The translations under genes and the position numbers were made by a program. The notes beneath the pieces were generated by a model, which searched no databases, had not been told where the DNA came from, and was given only the letters and a program-made list of their open reading frames with translations. A stretch of 64,000 nt of DNA, from NCBI GenBank assembly GCA_902493595.1, contig CABUPU010000001.1, positions 124,001 to 188,000 on the forward strand. The letters run 5' to 3'. This document shows positions 1 through 7,630 of this stretch, in pieces. Origin of the DNA: an uncultured Mycoplasma sp. Lineage in GTDB: Bacteria > Bacillota_I > Bacilli_A > RF39 > UBA660. Each line of letters starts with the position of its first letter. Position 1 is the stretch's first letter.

Positions 1-1
1 T

Positions 2-148
2 AAATTATCTATAAAAAATATAAATTATAAATCAAATACAAAAAGTAAAGTTAAGGAATCTAGACTTGGATTTTTACCTTTAAAAAATCATTTAAATACT
101 TGGATTAGTGAAAAACTATCCGAAATAAATGAGAATAATCAAAAGTAG
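2..148 (+). CDS. C-terminal end of an unidentified protein (start lies left of the window)
   Basis: An open frame enters from the left edge and ends at TAG (146-148). The visible tail is about 48 residues, rich in Lys and Asn, and ends in a segment containing SRLGFLPLKNHLNTWI. I do not recognise the family. The stop codon lies in the loop of a terminator hairpin, which supports this being a real gene end. Nothing can be said about function from this fragment. Confidence 0.5.
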   Translation, partial: KLSIKNINYKSNTKSKVKESRLGFLPLKNHLNTWISEKLSEINENNQK

Positions 149-160
149 GTTATTCTTTTT
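133..160 (+). terminator. Rho-independent terminator of the left-edge gene
   Basis: GAATAA (133-138) pairs with TTATTC (150-155) and is followed by a T run. The loop contains the stop codon of the upstream gene. Confidence 0.6.
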
Positions 161-173
161 TAATTTATAACAT

Positions 174-196
174 AAAAAAAACTTCCATAAGGAAGT
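174..196 (-). terminator. Terminator of the tRNA-Leu transcript
   Basis: On the minus strand ACTTCC-TTAT-GGAAGT is followed by a run of about eight T, just downstream of the tRNA-Leu 3' end. Confidence 0.75.
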
Positions 197-206
197 AATT
201 TTTAAA

Positions 207-532
207 TGGTGCCCGAGGCCGGACTTGAACCGGCACGGGTTTTAATGCCCGCAGGATTTTCGTACCACTATAACTTTCGTTACCAAACAATTTGTTTGTA
301 GTCTGGACTTTCTCTTTACCATATTACAAAGTAATTTAGGTATTGCCCATAAAGTCTCTACACCTTGCTTATTTACATAAACCTTGGCTCGGGATTGCCA
401 TCAGCGTTATCTGTAAGGTTTCCCCGAATTTGAGCAAATTCACTTATCGGATTTCTCACGATAGTGCTCAAGGCCTTCCAACTAAGTAAGAGGCCCTAAG
501 TCCTGTGCGTCTACCTATTCCGCCACTCGGGC
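207..532 (-). tRNA. tRNA-Leu(UAA) interrupted by a group I intron
   Basis: Exon 1 (532-498) begins GCCCGAG and ends ...CAGGACTT. Exon 2 (260-207) begins AAAATCCTG and ends CTCGGGCACCA with an encoded CCA. Joined, they give an acceptor stem GCCCGAG/CTCGGGC, an anticodon stem CAGGA/TCCUG with loop CUUAAAA (anticodon UAA), a long variable arm typical of tRNA-Leu, and a normal T arm. The 237-nt interruption sits between U34 and A35, the same position as the classic cyanobacterial and plastid trnL(UAA) intron. This appears to be the only Leu(UAA) tRNA in the window. Confidence 0.93.
261..497 (-). ncRNA. Group I (IC3-like) self-splicing intron in tRNA-Leu(UAA)
   Basis: The 237-nt intron starts after exon-1 CTT and ends in G (position 261). 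A 10-bp P1 forms between CUU|AGGGCCU (500-491) and AGGCCUUGAG (about 475-466), placing the conserved U-G wobble exactly at the 5' splice site. Core elements follow in order: a P4/P5 segment TTCGGGGAAACCTT (428-415), a Q-like TGGCAATCCCGAGCCAAGG (400-382), an R-like GTGTAGAGACT (near 369-353), and an S-like AAGAGAAAGTCC that restores P7 (near 316-304). There is no internal ORF. The core resembles cyanobacterial trnL introns as I know them. Confidence 0.9.
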
Positions 533-703
533 AGGCACTGTCTTAATTAATAAGACTTCTTAATTATAACTTTTTTTTTAAGTAAGTGCAATACTTTTTT
601 GTTAAAAATCTGAATAATATGTGAAAATGTATCTATTTTTTTACTGAAATTATGGATTTATAGTAAAAAGTTATAAAATATATTAATTTTTTTCAAAAGT
701 TAA

Positions 704-733
704 TTGACATTTGAAAATAGTTTATGCTATAAT
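704..733 (+). promoter_or_regulatory. Promoter of the tRNA Ser-fMet-Asp-Phe cluster
   Basis: A consensus TTGACA (704-709) and TATAAT (728-733) are separated by 18 bp, about 20 bp upstream of the first tRNA. The stretch 533-703 is AT-rich and shows no gene. Confidence 0.8.
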
Positions 734-753
734 CAAATTGCGCTTGAAGAAAT

Positions 754-846
754 GGAGGAATACCCAAGTCCGGTTGAAGGGACTGGTCTTGAAAACCAGG
801 AGGTCGGGTGACCGGCGCAGGGGTTCGAATCCCTTTTCCTCCGCCA
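754..846 (+). tRNA. tRNA-Ser(UGA)
   Basis: GGAGGAA pairs with TTCCTCC, followed by G-CCA. The anticodon stem CTGGT/ACCAG has loop CTTGAAA (anticodon TGA). The long variable arm (GGTCGGGTGACCGG) is typical of serine tRNA. First gene of a four-tRNA cluster. Confidence 0.95.
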
Positions 847-861
847 ATTTAAAATTTATAT

Positions 862-939
<78 letters not shown>

Positions 940-941
940 AT

Positions 942-1018
942 GGTTCCATAGTGTAGCGGCCTATCACGCTTGCCTGTCACGCAAGAGATCACGGGTTCAA
1001 ATCCCGTTGGAACCGCCA
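942..1018 (+). tRNA. tRNA-Asp(GUC)
   Basis: Acceptor GGTTCCA/TGGAACC, anticodon stem CTTGC/GCAAG with loop CTGTCAC (anticodon GTC), encoded CCA. Three bases separate it from tRNA-fMet. Confidence 0.95.
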
Positions 1019-1021
1019 TTT

Positions 1022-1097
<76 letters not shown>

Positions 1098-1112
1098 GAA
1101 AAACAAATAATT

Positions 1113-1132
1113 CCCCAATGATGGGGTTTTTT
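1113..1132 (+). terminator. Terminator of the tRNA cluster
   Basis: CCCCA-ATGA-TGGGG followed by six T. Confidence 0.85.
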
Positions 1133-1196
1133 ATTTTGTTAAACATATTTTAAAACATACTTTTAAATGATTTTTCCTGATTCAATACAAAAAACT

Positions 1197-1224
1197 TTGA
1201 ATAACAAAATTTATATAGTATAAT
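1197..1224 (+). promoter_or_regulatory. Promoter of the broken gene at 1252
   Basis: TTGAAT (1197-1202), 16-bp spacer, TATAAT (1219-1224), about 28 bp before the GGAGGG ribosome binding site and ATG at 1252. It shows that the intended start is 1252 and not the later in-frame ATG. Confidence 0.65.
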
Positions 1225-1251
1225 AGTAATTATTAATTGGAGGGTTTAGTA

Positions 1252-2334
1252 ATGAATTTAGAAAATGCAAAAGGGGAATTAGTAAAAAGATATAAATACT
1301 TATATGGTAATGCTTTTTAAATTTTAGCTCCATATATGTATGAAGAAACTAGCGAAGAACTTTTAAAAAGATTAAAAGAGCAACAAATAAAGTTTGGTAC
1401 TATTTTTGCAGATAAACCACTAATATATTTAAATATAAGTAGATTAGATGGAATAAATTCATTATTCGAAGAATTTTTATTATCTGATATACCTATGGAA
1501 GAAAGCAAACTTTATCAATTATTACAAAGTAAAAAAAATAATAAAGAATATTTAGAACAAGTAAGCTATGGTCTAGCGTTATTAGAAAAAGAAAATGCTG
1601 ATAAAAGATCATTTCCTTATACAATAGATATATTTAAAATATTAAGTAAAACTTGTGATTATATTGAAGAACAATCTGGTGATTTAAATAATAAAAAAAA
1701 TAAATTAAATGTACTTGATGAATATTATAGAATAGGAAGATACAAAAATAATGGAAAAATATATACAAGCGGAAGAAATTTAGACTTACACGATTGTGAT
1801 TCACTTTCATTTATAATTGATAAAAATCCAAGAAAGCCATTAAGAGATAAAAATGATGTTGGTGTAAAAAATAATTCGTTTATATCCGCAATAGTAACTG
1901 CACCTCATTATGAAGATAATTTATCAATTTTTACTGAAAATGAAAAACAACAAGTATATTTAACTTATCATGATGAATTACCTTGCAATTTAGAAATAGC
2001 TTGTGCTTTAGAGGAAGAGTATATTCATGCATCATCTGATACTAGATTACAAAGACCAAAAAATACTGAACCTTGTGGAGAATATTTTACTATTAATGAA
2101 AATGAAATATTTGTTGATCCTAATGATAGTTTATATAGATATTATCAAATGTGTCCTCATTGTGGTTATATAGTAAATATACCTAAAGAGATTTTATCTG
2201 ATGGAATAAAAGAAAGAATAGAAGATAGATGCAGCAAAGATAATAAATTATTTAGAAAAATGTATCTTTATTCAGAACTATATAGTTTAGATAAGTCTTC
2301 CACAAAAGGACAAAAAAGAATATTACAAAAATAA
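1252..2334 (+). pseudogene. Hypothetical zinc-finger-like protein with an early in-frame stop
   Basis: The frame starts at ATG 1252, 7 nt after a good GGAGGG site and behind a promoter. It reads 22 codons, meets TAA at 1318-1320, and then continues open in the same frame for 338 codons to 2334. The first ATG after the stop (1336) has no ribosome binding site. The downstream part has a CPHCGY knuckle about 60 residues from the end, with another Cys (DRC) about 17 residues later, so a small zinc site is possible. I do not recognise the family. It is either a nonsense-mutated gene or one with a 22-codon upstream reading frame. A strong terminator follows. Confidence 0.65.
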
Positions 2335-2355
2335 AAGTAAAAATTTATAAAAAAC

Positions 2356-2388
2356 CGTTTCTTGAACATATGAGAAACGAGTTTTTTT
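2356..2388 (+). terminator. Terminator after the broken gene
   Basis: CGTTTCT (2356-2362) pairs with AGAAACG (2373-2379), followed by seven T. Confidence 0.8.
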
Positions 2389-2412
2389 ATATTAAAAGTA
2401 AGACAAAATTAA

Positions 2413-2486
2413 TGGTGCCGAATACAAGAATTGAACTTGTAGCTGATGCTTACCATGCATCTGTTTTGCCATTAAACTAATCCGGC
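2413..2486 (-). tRNA. tRNA-Thr(GGU)
   Basis: Read on the minus strand, the acceptor is GCCGGAT/ATTCGGC with A73 and an encoded CCA. The D arm is GTTT/AAAC. The anticodon stem GATGC/GCATC carries loop ATGGTAA, anticodon GGT. The T stem is ACAAG/CTTGT. A at position 32 is uncommon, and the D arm (TAGTTTAATGGCAAAAC) looks more like those of glycine tRNAs. Confidence 0.85.
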
Positions 2487-2562
2487 ATTAATATTATTTT
2501 ATCATAAGTAATAGATTTATTCTACAAAAAATGTTATACTTATTATAATAAGAGGTGGATAT

Positions 2563-3096
2563 ATGAGAGATTCAGTTGGTTCAACATGGTTATTTTTAAT
2601 AGCAATAACTTTTACATTAATTTTCGCAGGCTTTTTGGTGGTTGCTTTAAGTTATTCAAGAACTTATAAAGAAAAAAATGAATTAACATCAATTATAGAA
2701 AAATATGAAGGCCTAACAACAAAAACTACATATGGCAAAAAGGTGGATGGATCAATCAATGTAATGAATACTTACCTTAGAAATAACAATTATAATAGAA
2801 AAGGTTTTTGCCAAAAAGTAGATTCAGTATATGAAGCAACAGATACAGTAAATAAAATGTACGGCTTTGATATTGATGGTACTCCGGAAATTGCACAAGA
2901 CAATAAAAAATACGATTATTGTGTTCTTGCAATGACAAATAATGAAACATGTAATACAATTTTTAGAGTAACTTTATTTTTTGATTTTAATTTGCCAGTA
3001 TTCGGAGATTTAGTTAAATTTAGAGTTTCAGGGCAAACAAATGATATAATGGAAGCTTATATAATGGACACACAAACAAAGTGTAAAAAGAAATAA
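2563..3096 (+). CDS. Membrane-anchored extracytoplasmic protein, possibly TadE-like
   Basis: 177 residues. A hydrophobic segment (about residues 8-30) follows a short N-terminus, and the rest is predicted outside. Cysteines occur at about five positions (for example GFCQK, YDYCVL, ETCNTIF). The fold pattern, a single N-terminal membrane helix plus a short beta-rich domain ending in a GDLVKFRVSGQT-like strand, recalls TadE/TadG-type minor pilins. That is only a resemblance. The start has an AGAGGTGG site. It lies alone between tRNA-Thr and uppS. Function unknown, though a Tad operon lies at 33-37.5 kb. Confidence 0.6.
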   Translation: MRDSVGSTWLFLIAITFTLIFAGFLVVALSYSRTYKEKNELTSIIEKYEGLTTKTTYGKKVDGSINVMNTYLRNNNYNRKGFCQKVDSVYEATDTVNKMYGFDIDGTPEIAQDNKKYDYCVLAMTNNETCNTIFRVTLFFDFNLPVFGDLVKFRVSGQTNDIMEAYIMDTQTKCKKK

Positions 3097-3142
3097 TTTG
3101 TAATAAAGTTATAAATAAGATATAATACTTTGGGGATGAAAT

Positions 3143-3862
3143 ATGGAAAATAAATTAAAACATATTGCAATTATAATGGATGGTAATGGTAGATGGGCTC
3201 AAAAAAGAGGACTAAAAAGAAGTTTTGGTCATAAAAAGGGTGCAAATACATTAGAAAAAATAGCAACCCATATTAATAAAATTGGTGTTGATGTTTTAAG
3301 TGTATATGCTTTTTCTACGGACAATTTTAAAAGAAGTAAAGAAGAAGTAGACTATCTTATGAATCTATTTATTGAAATGTTTAATAAAAAGTTTACTAAA
3401 TTAAAAGAAAAAGGAATTAAAGTAGTTTTTAGTGGTTCTAAAGATAATCTTCGAGAGGATGTCATATCATCGATGAATAACATTGTAAAGGAAACTCAAA
3501 ATAATAAAGGAACAATACTTAATGTATGTCTTAATTATGGTGCTCAAGAAGAAATAATTAGAGCAAGTGAAAGATATCATGAGGATTTAGTAAATAATAA
3601 AGTAACAAAAGATAAAATTAATAGAGATAATTTTTATAAATATTTAGATAATGATTTACCTGCAATTGATATTTTAATCCGCACAGGAGGAGAACATCGT
3701 TTAAGTAATTTTATGTTATATCAAATGACTTATGCAGAAATATTTTTTATAGATACATTATTTCCAGATTTAAAAACTAAAGAAATTGATGATATTATAA
3801 AATCATTTTTACATACTGATCGAAGATTCGGAGGACTAAATGAAAAGAAAACAAATAATTGA
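3143..3862 (+). CDS. uppS: Isoprenyl (undecaprenyl diphosphate) synthase
   Basis: cis-Prenyltransferase that adds isopentenyl units to farnesyl diphosphate to build the C55 lipid carrier for cell-wall polymers. The protein has 239 residues, near the family length. The signature IIMDGNGRWA lies at residues 10-19, with catalytic Asp13. The phosphate-binding RTGGEHRLSNF follows near the C-terminus, where the usual RTSGE is RTGGE. The conserved Trp of the WPDF motif is Phe here. It overlaps the next membrane gene by 23 bp. Its presence argues for retained lipid-carrier and wall synthesis, unlike wall-less mollicutes. Confidence 0.95.
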   Translation: MENKLKHIAIIMDGNGRWAQKRGLKRSFGHKKGANTLEKIATHINKIGVDVLSVYAFSTDNFKRSKEEVDYLMNLFIEMFNKKFTKLKEKGIKVVFSGSKDNLREDVISSMNNIVKETQNNKGTILNVCLNYGAQEEIIRASERYHEDLVNNKVTKDKINRDNFYKYLDNDLPAIDILIRTGGEHRLSNFMLYQMTYAEIFFIDTLFPDLKTKEIDDIIKSFLHTDRRFGGLNEKKTNN

Positions 3863-4367
3863 TTTAATAACTGCAATAATACTTATTGTACTTGGAAGTA
3901 TAATTTTACTTTTTCCCTTACTAAAAATAGTTAATGTAAAATATATTTTTATGGGTGTACTTGCTTTTTATGGAATAATGAACCTTTTAAAGTTTATTCT
4001 AACTAATGAATCAAAAGATTATGAAGGATTATTTACCTGCATTGCAAGTATGATTACTTTAATTTTAATAGGCTTAATTGATACAAATATACCACTTAAC
4101 TTAGCCTTAACTTTATTTGTATGGATAACAATGATGAGTTTAGTTAAATTAAAAAAATGTGATTATTATCACGATAGACATAAAGAAATCTATATTTTAA
4201 AAATAATAACTTTAGTTTTATTTATTTTATCTGGACTTCTTTGTACAATTAACTTATATTACGAAAAAAGTGTTCAAATACTTGTTCTAGGGTTCTTTTA
4301 TTTTATAAATGGTATCTTGGAAGCAATTGATCCAATTACATATTATTTAATAGAAAAACAAAAGTAA
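3840..4367 (+). CDS. Polytopic membrane protein (DUF308/HdeD-like)
   Basis: 175 residues with five to six hydrophobic segments spaced as in DUF308/HdeD-type proteins (pairs of helices with short loops). No catalytic motif is visible. It starts inside the end of uppS, so it is translationally coupled. This is the position where many Firmicutes carry cdsA, but the CDP-diglyceride synthase signature is absent. Function unknown. Confidence 0.6.
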   Translation: MKRKQIIDLITAIILIVLGSIILLFPLLKIVNVKYIFMGVLAFYGIMNLLKFILTNESKDYEGLFTCIASMITLILIGLIDTNIPLNLALTLFVWITMMSLVKLKKCDYYHDRHKEIYILKIITLVLFILSGLLCTINLYYEKSVQILVLGFFYFINGILEAIDPITYYLIEKQK

Positions 4368-4408
4368 TAAAATAAAAATATTTTCATATTATGTATTACG
4401 GAGGAAAT

Positions 4409-4669
4409 ATGGAAATATTAAAAGTAGGAGCAAAGTCAAATCCAAGTAAAGTTGCCGGCGCAATCGCAAATATTTTTAGAGAAAATAAAAGTGCCACAAT
4501 TCAAACTGTTGGAGCGGCAAGTTTAAATCAAGCAATTAAAGCTATTGCTATTGCAAGAGGTTTTGTAGCGCCAATGGGGGATAATTTGGTAACTATTCCA
4601 GCATTTTCTGATATAGAAATTGATGGTGAAAAGAAAACTGCCATTAAATTAATAATCGAGTCAAAATAG
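4409..4669 (+). CDS. spoVS: Stage V sporulation protein S
   Basis: 86 residues, the same length as Bacillus SpoVS. The Alba-like family sequence is clear: MEILKVGAKSNPSKVAGAI at the start and AIAIARGFVAPMGDNL in the middle. The start at 4409 is fixed by GGAGG seven bases upstream; an earlier in-frame ATG at 4391 has no site. In Bacillus it affects septation and spore-coat assembly. SpoVS-like proteins also occur in non-sporulating bacteria, so on its own it does not prove sporulation. Confidence 0.93.
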   Translation: MEILKVGAKSNPSKVAGAIANIFRENKSATIQTVGAASLNQAIKAIAIARGFVAPMGDNLVTIPAFSDIEIDGEKKTAIKLIIESK

Positions 4670-4682
4670 GCTCGATTTTTTT
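4655..4682 (+). terminator. Terminator of the uppS-spoVS transcript
   Basis: ATCGAG (4655-4660) pairs with CTCGAT (4671-4676), then six T. The spoVS stop codon is in the loop. Confidence 0.85.
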
Positions 4683-4713
4683 ATAAAAAAATGATAAAAT
4701 TAATATGTGATGT

Positions 4714-5331
4714 ATGATGAAGAAAAAGAAATTTTTTAAGAGTAAAACTCAAATGATAATTTATATAATATTATTTATAATATTTATAGCTTTATTTATT
4801 TATTTTGGTACACTTGAAAATACCACGAAAAAGACTAGTGATAGTGATAAGTTCAAGAATGAATATAAAGAGGTAAATGAAGATAATGTTTTTGTATATT
4901 TAAATGGCGCTGAAACCCTTGATTATATCAAAAGAGATAATATATTAATTCTTTTTGGTATGAAAAATAATTCCTTTGTGGGTAATTATGCAAATATTTT
5001 AAATGAGGTTGCTAAAACAGTAGGTATAGATAAAATTTATTATTATGATTTAACTGAGGATCGTAAAATAAAAAATGGAACTTATCAAAGTATTGTCAAC
5101 TATTTAAAAGATTATGCTGTATCACTTGATGATGGTAGTAAAAATATTTATGCGCCATCACTTCTTGTAAAAAATGATGGAATTATAACTTACTTTGATG
5201 ATGAAGATGCAATTGTTCATGGAGAAACCAATGCTAATGATTATTTTGATAATTATAGAACAAACTTAAAAAAGATTACCTTAAAGAGTGTGTTGGAGGA
5301 TTATAAGAAAAATGAAAACAAATCAAATTAA
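4714..5331 (+). CDS. Membrane-anchored thioredoxin-fold protein lacking CxxC
   Basis: About 205 residues. An N-terminal membrane helix (residues about 12-31) is followed by an extracytoplasmic domain whose strand-helix-strand pattern (NILILFGMKNNSF, then IYYYDLTED) matches thioredoxin-like proteins, but the CxxC active site is absent. A cis-Pro-like APSLLV segment is present. Two adjacent ATG codons (4714 and 4717) compete, and neither has a strong ribosome binding site. It overlaps the next gene by 20 bp. A redox-inactive or structural role is plausible. Confidence 0.55.
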   Translation: MMKKKKFFKSKTQMIIYIILFIIFIALFIYFGTLENTTKKTSDSDKFKNEYKEVNEDNVFVYLNGAETLDYIKRDNILILFGMKNNSFVGNYANILNEVAKTVGIDKIYYYDLTEDRKIKNGTYQSIVNYLKDYAVSLDDGSKNIYAPSLLVKNDGIITYFDDEDAIVHGETNANDYFDNYRTNLKKITLKSVLEDYKKNENKSN

Positions 5332-6043
5332 AGTATATTTCTTCATCTTTGTAATATTAGTATTTATCTTCGGAGGATTTTATTTAATGAAAAAAAGTGA
5401 AAAACTTAAAAATGTAGTAGATAAAAAAGTTACTGAAGTAAAAGATACTGATATTAGATTAGATAAAACTAAAGATTATATTTATTATTCTGATGTAAAT
5501 GTTGTCGAAGGAGAACTTGATATTGAATATAAAAACATTAATATTAATTTCGAAGATAAAGAGGGTGTTGCCGCTATAGTTAATAAAGAAAATGAAGAAA
5601 TGAGTAAAACTCCTGTTTATGATGAAACTAATGAAGAAGCAAATTACAATCATTTAATAAGTGCAAAATTTGCTAAATATGAAATTATTCATTATACAAA
5701 TTATATTACTTTAGTGGTAAACAAATATAGTTTTGATTATAAAACAATTATCACGACACTTGGAAGTGATGTATATGTATTTGATAAAACAACTGGAAAG
5801 CTTTATAATAATGATGAACTTTTAAGTAAGTTTAGTGTTAATAAAGATGATATAAATGAAAAAGTGAAAACTTACTTAAATGATAAGAATTTATTAAGCG
5901 AAGAAAATAAAATTGATGTTGAGCAAACTATTAGTAATAATACAAAAAATAATCTTTATGTCGATAAACTTGGTAGACTTGTAATAAGTATTCTTGTCAA
6001 AGCTGAGAAAAGCGATTATAATGATATTATAGTTTTAAGTTAG
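5312..6043 (+). CDS. Membrane-anchored extracytoplasmic protein (DUF3298/RsiV-like domain)
   Basis: 243 residues from ATG 5312 (GGAGGA 11 nt upstream; the longer frame from 5288 lacks a site). One membrane helix (residues about 8-25) and then an external domain. The pattern YTNYITLVVNKYSFDYKT...VFDKTTGKLYNNDELL resembles DUF3298/RsiV-type domains, in which a beta-sheet is followed by a 'D-x-x-T-G-K' turn. That assignment is tentative. Cotranscribed with the thioredoxin-like gene before it and frr after it. Confidence 0.55.
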   Translation: MKTNQIKVYFFIFVILVFIFGGFYLMKKSEKLKNVVDKKVTEVKDTDIRLDKTKDYIYYSDVNVVEGELDIEYKNININFEDKEGVAAIVNKENEEMSKTPVYDETNEEANYNHLISAKFAKYEIIHYTNYITLVVNKYSFDYKTIITTLGSDVYVFDKTTGKLYNNDELLSKFSVNKDDINEKVKTYLNDKNLLSEENKIDVEQTISNNTKNNLYVDKLGRLVISILVKAEKSDYNDIIVLS

Positions 6044-6055
6044 AAAGGAAAAAAT

Positions 6056-6583
6056 ATGGACACTGAAAACAAAATGAAAAATGCTTTAGAAAGCGTTAAA
6101 AGTAGATTAGGAAGTATAAGAGCAGGAAGGGCTAATCCAGCACTTTTAAATGGAATAATGGTTTCTTATTATGGAACTCCAACTCCAATTCAAAGTATTG
6201 CTAATATAATGGTTCCTGAGGCAAGACAACTTCTTATTAAACCATTTGATAAAACAGCGGTTAAAGATATTGAAAAAGCTATTAATGAGGCTAATTTAGG
6301 TATTAACCCAACAAATAATGGCGAAATGGTTATTTTAACTATTCCAGAGCTTACTATGGATAGAAGAAAAGAATATGTTAAACAAGCAAAAGCAATAGGT
6401 GAGGAAGGTAAAGTTGCTTTAAGAAATATTAGACAAGATGCTAAAGATGAAATTACTAAAGCAAAATACCCTGAAGATGAAGAAAAACTTTATATGGAGG
6501 ATCTTCAAGAGTTAATAGACAAATATAATAAATTAATTGATGAAGAAATTAAAGTAAAAGAAAGTGAGTTAATGCAAATTTAA
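6056..6583 (+). CDS. frr: Ribosome recycling factor
   Basis: 175 residues, slightly shorter than the usual 185. The N-terminal SRLGSIRAGRANPALL and PEARQLLIKPFDK motifs and the C-terminal charged coiled coil are diagnostic. With EF-G it splits post-termination ribosomes. AGAAAGGAA lies upstream of the ATG. It follows two membrane-protein genes with 12 bp spacing. The usual pyrH-frr pair is not seen here. Confidence 0.96.
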   Translation: MDTENKMKNALESVKSRLGSIRAGRANPALLNGIMVSYYGTPTPIQSIANIMVPEARQLLIKPFDKTAVKDIEKAINEANLGINPTNNGEMVILTIPELTMDRRKEYVKQAKAIGEEGKVALRNIRQDAKDEITKAKYPEDEEKLYMEDLQELIDKYNKLIDEEIKVKESELMQI

Positions 6584-6584
6584 T

Positions 6585-7106
6585 ATGAATAAATTATCTA
6601 AAATATTTTTAGGAATATCTATATCATTTTTAGTAATTATCTTCATTTTAAGTTATGTATTAATTAAAAAGAGTAATGAATTTGATACTTCCTTTATGAG
6701 GGAGGTTACTGTAAAAGAGGTTTTAACCTTATTTGAAAGTGATAATTATCATGTAATTTATGTAGGAAGAAAAACTTGTCCTTTATGTGAAAAGTTTTTG
6801 CCTAATTTAAAAAATGCAAGTATTGAATATAATTTTACACCTTTATATTTAGATATTTCTAAAGTAGATAGAACCTCTGAAGATTGGATAAAATTAATTA
6901 AAAAACTTACAATGAAATCAACTCAGACATTAAATGAAAGTGATGAAGGGGAAACTGTTGCTGAAACTTATGGATATTTTCTTGATAATTATGGATTTAC
7001 ACCAACTATTATAGTTAGTAAATCAGGTAAACAAGAAGCAGGATTTATTGGTTATAAATCTGAAACCGATTTAAAAAAATTTATAAAAGAAAAAGGCATA
7101 GATTAA
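6585..7106 (+). CDS. Membrane-anchored thioredoxin-like protein with CPLC active site
   Basis: 173 residues. A membrane helix near residues 5-27 is followed by an extracytoplasmic thioredoxin fold with GRKTCPLCEKF (CxxC at about 65-68), a cis-Pro loop GFTPTIIV, and a final FIGYKSETDLKKF helix. This is the arrangement of PedC/bacteriocin-accessory-type thiol proteins in Firmicutes. It starts 1 bp after frr without its own strong site, so it is probably coupled. Likely an extracellular thiol-disulfide protein. Confidence 0.75.
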   Translation: MNKLSKIFLGISISFLVIIFILSYVLIKKSNEFDTSFMREVTVKEVLTLFESDNYHVIYVGRKTCPLCEKFLPNLKNASIEYNFTPLYLDISKVDRTSEDWIKLIKKLTMKSTQTLNESDEGETVAETYGYFLDNYGFTPTIIVSKSGKQEAGFIGYKSETDLKKFIKEKGID

Positions 7107-7122
7107 GTTCTATGTCTTTTTT
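7095..7122 (+). terminator. Terminator between convergent genes
   Basis: GGCATAGA (7095-7102) pairs with TCTATGTC (7109-7116) and is followed by six T. The upstream stop is in the loop. Confidence 0.8.
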
Positions 7123-7630
7123 AACTTTCTTCGATAAAATGATCACTTTTATGAGGTTCATCTCGAAGAAGTCCAGGATAACCTTGTTGCCTTAAGGCTT
7201 CATAAGTCATTATTGCTACTGTATTGGAAAGATTTAAAGCTCTAACATTATTAGTCATTGGAATCCTAATGCACTTATCAATATGTGGTTTTAATAGCTT
7301 AGGTGGTATACCAGTAGATTCTTTACCAAACATAAAATAGATATTTTCATCTTTATTGGAATAATCAAAGGCATCACCGGTTTTATGACCATATCTTGTT
7401 AAATAATAAAATGTTCCTTTATTTTTGCTATAAAAATCATCAATATTTTCATATACGAAGTATTTACACTTATCAATATAATTAACACCACTTCTTTTAA
7501 TGTGAACATCATCTAAGATAAAACCAAATGGTTTAATAAGATGTAATGTGCTACCAGTTGCAACACAAGTTCTCATTATATTACCAGTATTTTGTGGTAT
7601 TTCAGGTTCAAACAATACTATATTTATCAT
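7121..7630 (-). CDS. trmL: tRNA (cytidine/uridine-34-2'-O)-methyltransferase
   Basis: 169-residue SPOUT (SpoU-type) enzyme that 2'-O-methylates the wobble base of tRNA-Leu isoacceptors. Motifs in order: IPQNTGNIMRTC (residues about 11-22), LHLIKPFGF, YFMFGKESTGIP, and IRIPMTNNVRALNLSNTVAI near the C-terminus, which forms the SAM-binding knot. Last gene of a minus-strand run ftsK, thioredoxin-like, trmL, with its start overlapping the previous stop. Its substrate includes tRNA-Leu(UAA), which is split by an intron elsewhere in this window. Confidence 0.92.
   Translation of the reverse strand: MINIVLFEPEIPQNTGNIMRTCVATGSTLHLIKPFGFILDDVHIKRSGVNYIDKCKYFVYENIDDFYSKNKGTFYYLTRYGHKTGDAFDYSNKDENIYFMFGKESTGIPPKLLKPHIDKCIRIPMTNNVRALNLSNTVAIMTYEALRQQGYPGLLRDEPHKSDHFIEES

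Noticed and set aside
3840..4367. cdsA (CDP-diglyceride synthase) based on its position after uppS
   Set aside because: The protein is too short and lacks the C-terminal family signature.
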